Below are positions 57,388 to 64,000 of a stretch of 64,000 nucleotides of DNA, piece by piece. The notes beneath the pieces were generated by a model, which saw nothing but the letters and a program-made list of their open reading frames with translations, had not been told where the DNA came from and ran no database searches. The translations under genes and the position numbers were made by a program. Numbering within the stretch: position 1 is the first letter of the stretch; the number at the start of each line of letters is the position of its first letter. Origin of the DNA: Bretschneidera sinensis (taxonomy: Eukaryota > Streptophyta > Magnoliopsida > Brassicales > Akaniaceae); assembly GCA_023935145.1 (NCBI GenBank), contig CM043702.1, positions 104,483,588 to 104,547,587 on the forward strand, given 5' to 3'.

Positions 57388-58200
57388 ATGGGTTCAAATT
57401 TTGGTATTGAGAAGTTTGATGGAAAGGGAGATTTTTTCCCTGTGAAAACGAAAGATCAAGGCTGTTCTTATGCAACAGAAGGTGGACTTGGCTATTGGAG
57501 AAGATGATGCTTTTCCAACAAGTGTCATGGAGGACCAGCGAAATAAGATGAAGAAGATGGCATACAGCACCATCTTCTTACACTTATCGGATAATGTCAC
57601 AAGAGAGTGTGGAGACTCGAAAGATTCAGTTGCAATTTGGAAGAAACAAGATGAGTTGTTTCTTGCCAAGACTCTCCCTAATAAGAGGAATCTTCGTAAA
57701 TGAATCTTTGCTTTTAAATTTGATCCTAAGAAAGAGTTGCAAGATAATCTTGATGCCAAGATGAGGAGTGCATCAAGTGGAAGAAGGCTATTCATTAAAA
57801 GAAAGCTAGCAACTCGGTATGGCAGCAACCATGGCTACTACCGGGACAGAGGTAGAGGAGAGAGCCATAGAAGAGTGCACAACAACATACATGGCTACTA
57901 CCGGGACAGAGGTAGAGGAGAGAGCCATAGGAGAGTGCACAGCAACATACATGGCTACTACCAGGACAAAGGTAGAGGAGAGAGCCATGGGAAAGCACAT
58001 TCCAAACTGAGATTTGGAGGGAATAGATGTTACTACTGCCACAAGGAGGGTCACTTCAAGAAAGATTGCAAGGAGAAGATAAGGGATGAAGGAAGAAGCC
58101 ATACCAAGAATAGAGAGGCTTTGGTTGCCAAGACAGAACAGCAAGATGGTGATGTTCTTGTTGTGTGCTCGGATGTGAGCAAGGGGCAAGAAGGCAGCAG
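57388..58200 (+). pseudogene. CopF.2 gag
   Basis: Starts at ATG 57388 (MGSNFGIEKFDGKGDF). A one-base insertion near 57432 shifts the frame; the correct frame is seen from about 57460 (QQKVDLAIGEDDAF, DNVTRECGD). A TGA follows LPNKRNLRK, at the same place as in CopF.1. QDNLDAKMRSASSG shows the same loss of the gag middle. Three 20-residue repeats around YYRDRGRGESHRR are followed by the zinc knuckle CYYCHKEGHFKKDC. Confidence 0.88.
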
Positions 58201-58740
58201 GAAATGGATCTTGGATACTAGGTGCACTCATCACATGTGCATTCACCGGGAATGGTTCAAGAATTTCAAGGAGATCAATGATGGAAGGGTCTTCTTGGAG
58301 AATGACAATTCTTGCCAAATGAGGGGGATAGGAGACATCCAGTTGAGGATGTTTGATGGAATGACAAGGTTGCTGAAGAATGTGAGGTATCTTCTGGATG
58401 TGAAGAGGAATTTGATCTCATTGGGGCAGCTGGATTCCTTAGGGTATTCATGCAAAGTAGAGGGAGGAAAGATCAAGGTGGCCAAGGGATCTTTGGTAGT
58501 AATCAAAGCAGCAATAAAAGATGGACTCTATGAGATGATCAGAGAGACAGAAATCAATGATCAAGCAGCAAGCTTGATGGCTGAGATGGATAAGGTAGCC
58601 CTTTGGCACACTTGCTTGGGAAATATAAGTGAAAAGGGCCTGCAAGTTCTTAGCAAGGATGGTCTACTTGGAGGAGACAAAGTAGAGAAATTGGATTTCT
58701 ACGAAAGTTGCATTCTTGGGAAGTAACACTGGGTTAGCTT
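58201..58740 (+). pseudogene. CopF.2 protease and pre-integrase region
   Basis: WILDTRCTHHMC: the protease DSG site has become DTR, probably inactivating it. GIGDIQLRMFDG, NLISLGQLDSLGYSCKVEGG and WHTCLGNISEKGL follow; the first zinc-binding His is replaced by Asn (LGH to LGN). TAA at 58724-58726. Confidence 0.87.
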
Positions 58741-59558
58741 CAACACTGGAGTGCACAAGTCTAAGGGCATTCTTGACTACATTCATTCAGACCTTTGGGG
58801 ACCAACAAGAACACCAACACAGGGAGTTAATTTTTACTTTCTGTCTTTAATTAATGATTATTCAAGAAAATTTTGGGTTTATTTGCTTAGGAATAAATCA
58901 GATGCCTTGAATAAATTTGTTGTGTGGAAAAAGTTGCTGGAGACTTAAACGAGTAGGGCAGTTAAGGCTTTACGAACCGATAATGGCTTAGAATTTTGTA
59001 ATAAAGATTTTGATAAATTCTGTGAATTAAATGGTATTCTAAGGCATAGAATGGTTGTAAAAACACCTCAGCAAAATGGAGTTGCTAAGAGGATGAAAAC
59101 TTATGGAAAAAGTTAGGTGCATGTTAATTGGGTCCGGTTTGCCAAAATATTTTTGGGGGGAAGCTGTGGCTACAGCTGCATACTTGGTTAATAGATCACC
59201 CTCTAGGGCTTTAGACCTTAAGACTCCCATGGAGATATGGAGTGGGAAACCCCCTGAGTTGAGCAACCTTAGGACTTTTGGGAGTGCTGCATTTGCACAT
59301 CAAAAGGATGATAAACTTAACCCAAGGTTTAGAAAATGTGTGTTTCTAGGGTATGGTGATGGGGTTAAGGGATATAGGTTGTGGTCCTTAGAACCTAAAG
59401 GAATGAAACTCATTATAAGTAGGAATGTTATTTTTAATGAATTGTTATTTCCCTACTTGGAGAAAACTAACCCTGTGGGGGCTAGTGAGCAAACCAGTCC
59501 AGAATTTGTGGAGCATCGTATCAAGGAGAATTCGGTTCAGGTAGAGCAAGGGAGGTAA
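58741..59558 (+). pseudogene. CopF.2 integrase
   Basis: GILDYIHSDLWGPTRT (first catalytic Asp in HSDLWG), LINDYSRKFWVYL, RTDNGLEFCN (second Asp). A stop lies at 58946-58948. PQQNGVAKRM has Lys where the catalytic Glu should be, followed by a frameshift near 59100. The C-terminal part 59103-59558 is open (YFWGEAVATAAYLVN, PMEIWSGKPP, CVFLGYGDGVKGYRLW). Confidence 0.9.
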
Positions 59559-61129
59559 GAGGGTTCGAACCAGGTAGAGCCCATTAATGAAGGCCATGCT
59601 CAGGGCACTTAAGAGGAGGCTGAACTGGAAGAGGTTGATGCAGCAAGTCAGAATGACTACCAGCTCACAAGGGGCCGAGAAATGAGGGTGTTGAGACCAC
59701 CTTTGAGATATGGGTTTGCAGATTCTAATGTAGCAGCTCCTTGGATGAAAGGAGAGATGAGTGAACCAGAAACTTACATGGAAGCCATGGAGTTTAAGGA
59801 TTCCTCAAAGTGGCAGCTGGCTATGGAGGAAGAAATGGATTCTTTGATGAAGAACAACTCTTGGGAGTTGGTGCCCAAACAAAAAAAACAAAGAGTTATG
59901 GATTGTAGATGGATCTACAAGATCAAAGAAGGGAATACTCCAGGAGATGAAGTCCGGTATAAAGCTAGGCTGGTGACGAAGGGGTTCACACAAAAGGAAG
60001 GCATAGATTTCACTGAAATCTTCTCATCGATTGTGAAGTACAAGACGATACGGATAGTATTGGCAATGGTGGTCCAATTTGATTAGAAAATTGAGCAAAT
60101 TAATGTGAAGACAATATTCTTTCATGGAGAGCTTAATGAGACCATCTACATGAGGCAACCTGAAGGCTATGAGGAAGGAAGGCAGGGAGAGTTGGTGTGC
60201 AAATTGAAGAAATCTCTCTATGGCCTGAAGCAATCACCTCAGCAATGGAATAAGAGGTTTGATTCCTTTGTAATCAGCTTGGGTTTCATGAGGAGCTACT
60301 ATGATTCATGCTTGTACTACAAGGGGCAGAAGGTTGAGGAAGTGGTGATCATCCTCATCTATGTTGATGGTATGTTACTGGTTGGGAGCAACATGGAGAG
60401 GATAAGAGAATTAAAGTCTCAACTCAGTGAGGAGTTTGAGATGAAGGATCTTGGCCATGCACAGAAGATCCTTGGGATGTGTATCATCCGGGAAAGGGAG
60501 AGAAACAGATTGAAGATCTCTCAAACTTCCATCATAGAGAAGATGATATCTAAGTTCTTTATGGAAGATAGCAAAACAGTGAAGGTTCCCCTTGCTGGTC
60601 ATTTCAAGTTCTCCAGCGATCAATGTCTGAGATCGAAGGTGGAGAAGAAGGAAATGGAAAAAGTCCCTTACTCTAATGCTGTTGGTTCTGTTATGTTCAC
60701 TGGGATAAAAGAAGATCAATTACCTCTTACTTCTTCAACTTAAACGGATGTTGTGTAAGTTGGAAGGCTCAGTTGTAGCCTGTGGTAGCACTCTCAACAA
60801 CCGAGGCTGAGTACATAGCAGCTACGGAAGCCATCAAAGAGGCTATGTGGTGTAAAGGGTTGCTGAAAGAGTTGAAGGTACTAGAGGAGCAGGTTGTGGT
60901 GTATTCGGATAGCCAAAGTGCATTGCACTTGTGTAAGAATCTGGTGTTCCATGAGAGGACAAAGCACATGGATGTTCGGTACCATTTCATTCGGGAAAAT
61001 GTTACGAAAGGATGCATCCATGTGGACAAGGTAGCAACAGAGGAAAATCCTACAGATTTAGGCACCAAGGTTCTACCCCTAAGTAATTTTAATCATTGCC
61101 TTGGACTACTTAGGATTGGAGTCGGTTGA
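59559..61129 (+). pseudogene. CopF.2 reverse transcriptase and RNase H
   Basis: RT: MEEEMDSLMKNNSWELVP, DEVRYKARLVTKGF, then a stop and INVKTIFFHGELNE, where the usual first catalytic Asp (DVKTAF) is Asn. YGLKQSPQQWNKRF follows. The catalytic YVDD reads YVDG (about 60361). A deletion near 60705 removes the RT-RNase H connection. RNase H follows: [41 protein letters not shown], ending 61129. Two catalytic residues are lost, so RT is inactive. Confidence 0.9.
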
Positions 61130-61195
61130 TATGATGACTCAAGATGAGTTTGGATCCTGAAGTTCTCTGCACAATATTTCGGGTTTAAACGCTTA

Positions 61196-61210
61196 GACAA
61201 AGGTAGAGAT
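61196..61210 (+). promoter_or_regulatory. Polypurine tract of CopF.2
   Basis: GACAAAGGTAGAGAT directly before the 3' LTR, identical to that of CopF.1. Confidence 0.8.
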
Positions 61211-62198
61211 TGTTGGTATTTATCTAAGGTTTAAACATGGTTAAGGTTTAAACAAGAGATGGAATAATAAATTTCAGCATGTTAAAGGAGTGCACATAAG
61301 TGTGCGCCTCACTTTCGGTGTGTGCACACCTCTCCTTTCAGTAATACAAAGAAGTGCGCATAGCTTTGGAGGGTCCAGCATCAGTCTGTGCCATAGCCCT
61401 GCTCCTCCTAGGCCACGACACCTAGCAAGTAAGGATGCTGGAGGAAGGCCAAGGCTACGGCGCCCCCTACCCAAGGCTGCGGTACCCAGAAAGTGGTGAA
61501 AAGGTGTTTTACCCAAGGCCGCAGCGCGCCCTGTTGGAAGCCTAGGCGCTAGGCACACTGATGCACACATGATTAACTTGATTCAGTCTTTTGTTAGGTG
61601 CATGGGTGTAAGTCCAAAATGCACAGCATCACTTAAGATTGATGGAGGGCCATGGTTGATTGGTCATCAAGATCTAAGGGTGGAGAATGACACTCAAGAT
61701 TAGACAAGAAGTTGGTGCACTATATAAAGGGTCACCTAGCTTTATTCTCATCAATTAATTGAGAGAGATTACAAGAGAAACATTGTGACATACAAGTGAT
61801 CAATACAAGAGAGAATTGTGTGAGAGTGCAAAGACACAAAACACAAGAAGGACTCATTGTAGTGAGGCTGGTTGTAAAGAGAGAGTAGCATAGATTTGAT
61901 AGAGAGCTTTTGTAGTAGTTATTATCATCTTCTTTCTTCTCTTCTTGGTTTCTTCAAGAACTTAAGCTTCTTGGAGAGGGGTTGCTGTGATTGTAAAAGA
62001 ACCATTGATTTAGTGTAGAGAGTTCAGAGGAACTCACGGGGACGTAGGCACATTGCCGAACCTCGATAATAAATCGTTTGTCTTCTTTCTTTCTTTGATT
62101 TCTATTCCTATTTTTTATTCCTAATCTTTATAAGTCATTCTAGACTTGGGTATTTGAAAGATCACCACCTGGGCATCTTGTCAAGGTGATTTCCAATA
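61211..62198 (+). repeat. 3' LTR of CopF.2
   Basis: TGTTGGTATTTATC to TTTCCAATA, 988 bases. TATA-like CTATATAAAG near 61720. Confidence 0.94.
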
Positions 62199-62850
62199 AG
62201 TCAATAGGACTCTAACTTAACTATTACGCATTGTCATTCAAAAGAATTTAAAAACTTGGGAGGACTGTTTACCGTTTATAGAGTTTACATATAATAGGAC
62301 CATGCATTCTACTACTTCTTATTCTCCCTTTGAAATTGCTTATTGTTTTAATCCACTTACTCTTTTAGATTTGATGCCTTTACTTATTGATGAAAGGAGT
62401 TGTTTGGATGGACACAAGAAGATCGAATTGGTAAAGTTAATTCATGAGAGGGTATGGCTTCAAATTGCTCAGAAGAATTAAAAGTTTACTTCCCAAGCCA
62501 ATAAAGGGCGAAGGCGTGTCATTTTTGAACTAGGAGATTGGGTTTGAGTTCATTTGGGAAAAAAAAGATTCCCAGCCTATAGAATGACTAAATTGCATCT
62601 CGAGGAGATGCAAATCCTTGAGAAAATTAATGATAATGCTTACAAAGTGGATCTTCTAGGTTAGTATAATGTCTCTACTACTTTCAATGTTTCTGATCTT
62701 TCTCCTTTTGACACAAGTGATGATTCGAGGTCAAATCCTTTTGATGAGAAAGAGAATGATGGGCACCATGGTGGATCGAGTTTTAAAGATCCCTTACAAG
62801 TTCTAGATGGGCCAATCACAATGTCAAGAGCTAAGAAGATCAAAGAAGCA
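62199..62850 (+). pseudogene. GypH integrase C-terminus
   Basis: Resumes after CopF.2: NRTLT, stop, then TWEDCLPFIEFTYNRTMHST, ELVKLIHERVWLQIAQKN, stop, and FNVSDLSPFDTSDDSRSNPF. The frame enters the 3' LTR (GPITMSRAKKIKEAM, stop), the same overlap design as GypA but with only a weakly similar tail. At least four stops. Confidence 0.85.
62743..62756 (+). promoter_or_regulatory. Polypurine tract of GypH
   Basis: GATGAGAAAGAGAA before TGATGGGCACC, in the same position as in GypA. Confidence 0.65.
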
Positions 62851-63500
62851 ATGTAAGAATTGGTGCAATCCACTTGGGCCGAGTTTACAAATTTATCGAG
62901 CAAGACCCCAACATTCAAGATTGGCTTGAAAGAAGAAGAACCAGCTTTAATCCATATGCTACAAGCTATAGAGGGGGCGGTATAGCCTAGTGGTTTTGTG
63001 TACACTTTTAATTTCATTAAGTATAGGTTTGTGGGCCTATTTTATGTTTCTATGGTTGTAGGCGTTTGGGCCTATTTAATTCATTAAATGGACTTCTTTT
63101 ATTAGCTATGGGCATGTAGTTTAGGATGTTTTAAGCTTGAAGATGTTTAGCCCATGTCTTTTAATTGATGTAGGCCTTATTTGGCCCTAGGGTTTCATGG
63201 AGGGTTCAAAAACACTTATAGCCGTATTTTGAGGGTAAGTTGAACTTGAATGAACTTTTCGTCATAGAGAATTTTCAGTTTTCTCTACTTGTTCTTAATT
63301 GAACTAAGAACTTATCAAAGGCAAATCCTTTATGGCGTTCTCACCGAATCTTGGTTCTTGAAACAAGATTTCAACAAGTCTAGATTATCTTGACTTGATT
63401 CTTGGCTTTCTTGGGTAAGTGTCAATTTGATTGTGGGTTCAAGGGATTTCCATCCCACGGGTTCACATTGGGTTCAAAAAGCGGAGTCAGAATGAGAGAG
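62757..63500 (+). repeat. GypH 3' LTR, right end not determined
   Basis: Begins TGATGGGCACC after the purine tract. It encodes a short pol tail, then is noncoding. No partner LTR is available to fix the end; the limit given is a guess. Confidence 0.55.
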
Positions 63501-64000
63501 ATGACATCATTTTATCAAATGAAAATAGCTTAATTCGAAGGTTTGCATGTTGTGCCCATCTGTTACCTAGAGCTTGGCTGGGGATGTCTACTGACACAGG
63601 CCATAACATACTTTTCTTGGATAGCAGCCCGCATAGCTAGAGAGGACAATAAAAAAAACTAATGAATACTGAGTTTGCCTATATAAGGCAGGCTGCCCTT
63701 GTCTTGTGAAGATAATTGATTTTTCCTAGGCAAAAAATAGAGAAAAGAGAAAATTGGGAAGAACGTAGCTACTATTGGTGATCAAAGAGATTTATCTGTA
63801 TAGAAGACTCTTCAAGATTACTGTTGTTCACTTTCATTCTTCATTCTTCCCGTCTTTCATGTCTTTGAATATTTATTTTGCTTTTAATTTTAGAATTATG
63901 TCTAACTAATTTTATTTTTAGTTAAGGGTGATTTCAAAGCCCTAGACATGATTTTGTGATTGAATATTCAGAGATTATTACCCATATTTCTAATAAAAAA
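63501..64000. other. Unassigned tail of the window
   Basis: No gene seen. CCTATATAAGGC at about 63680 is a good TATA-like box followed by A/T-rich leader-like sequence. It does not match any other repeat in the window. It could be the flank of GypH or part of another LTR. Confidence 0.4.

Larger units (their letters stand above)
56066..62198 (+). mobile_element. CopF.2, Tork-like Ty1/copia element, 6.1 kb
   Basis: LTRs of 988 bases each (56066-57053 and 61211-62198), primer site, gag-pol and polypurine tract. Flanks GGTCA (56061-56065) and AGTCA (62199-62203) are a target duplication with one change; they split the GypH integrase codons EVVN. The two LTRs differ at many positions by eye, more than those of GypA.5, so it is an older insertion. 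Coding sequence is broken throughout. Confidence 0.95.
53503..62756 (+). mobile_element. GypH, diverged CRM-like Ty3/gypsy element, 5' truncated, split by CopF.2
   Basis: Starts inside the protease (DKVLCDVIPMHAGHILLGRPW) because AthB.2 inserted there and the rest is gone. RT, RNase H and integrase follow, interrupted by CopF.2 at 56066-62198, then integrase C-terminus, polypurine tract and the 3' LTR from 62757. Protein blocks are clearly related to GypA but differ throughout, so it is a separate, older family. Confidence 0.9.

Overview
This window looks like nuclear DNA from a plant, probably a eudicot. It is AT-rich and almost entirely made of LTR retrotransposons inserted into one another. 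I found no host gene, tRNA, rRNA, CRISPR array or bacterial feature. The plant assignment rests on Ty3/gypsy, Athila-like and Ty1/copia elements with plant-type primer sites (initiator tRNA-Met, tRNA-Asp), TG...CA LTRs and 5-bp target duplications. The species cannot be read from this sequence. Abundance of a chromovirus whose pol runs into its 3' LTR (as in CRM elements) plus Athila-like elements suggests pericentromeric heterochromatin; that is inference.

Labels used here only: GypA, CRM-like Ty3/gypsy, copies GypA.1 to GypA.5; GypH, a diverged relative; AthB and AthC, Athila-like elements primed by tRNA-Asp; LtrD, an LTR related to AthB; LtrE, a Tekay/Del-like LTR; CopF, Tork-like Ty1/copia, two copies; and a SIRE-like copia fragment.

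Layout. 1-1798: GypA.1 (+), 3' half. 1799-2931: SIRE-like fragment (-). 2932-5063: LtrE (-). 5064-15904: GypA.2 (-), holding CopF.1 (5647-11243, duplication GAAAC) and an LtrD solo LTR (12948-14193, GTAAC). 15905-20913: AthC.1 (+), truncated, holding a GypA solo LTR (18447-19473, TGATT). 20914-21431: GypA scrap (-). 21432-34531: GypA.3 (+), holding GypA.4 (22502-29328, TTTGT), which holds an LtrD solo LTR (26041-27394, GGCAG), and an AthC solo LTR (29893-32190, GGAAT). 34532-35564: mosaic of GypA and AthC pieces. 35565-43612: AthC LTR (-) holding AthB.1 (37343-43136). 43613-53502: 3' part of AthB.2, holding GypA.5 (44375-51298, ACATG). 53503 to about 63500: GypH (+), holding CopF.2 (56066-62198). 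The last ~500 bases are unassigned.

No element can encode a full set of working proteins: all have stops, frameshifts or missing domains. GypA.5 is the best preserved, with two whole LTRs, primer site, polypurine tract, a 601-codon Gag-protease frame and a pol frame with several stops. The most notable signals are family-level. Three GypA copies share one in-frame deletion of RNase H and integrase and one distinctive LTR variant, so a deletion derivative appears to have multiplied. GypA and AthC LTRs share a ~250-bp module. GypA LTRs encode the integrase tail, and some carry an in-frame 48-bp duplication of its basic motif. Both CopF copies share a gag deletion and the same stop codon. These are new combinations of known element types; I see no wholly new system.
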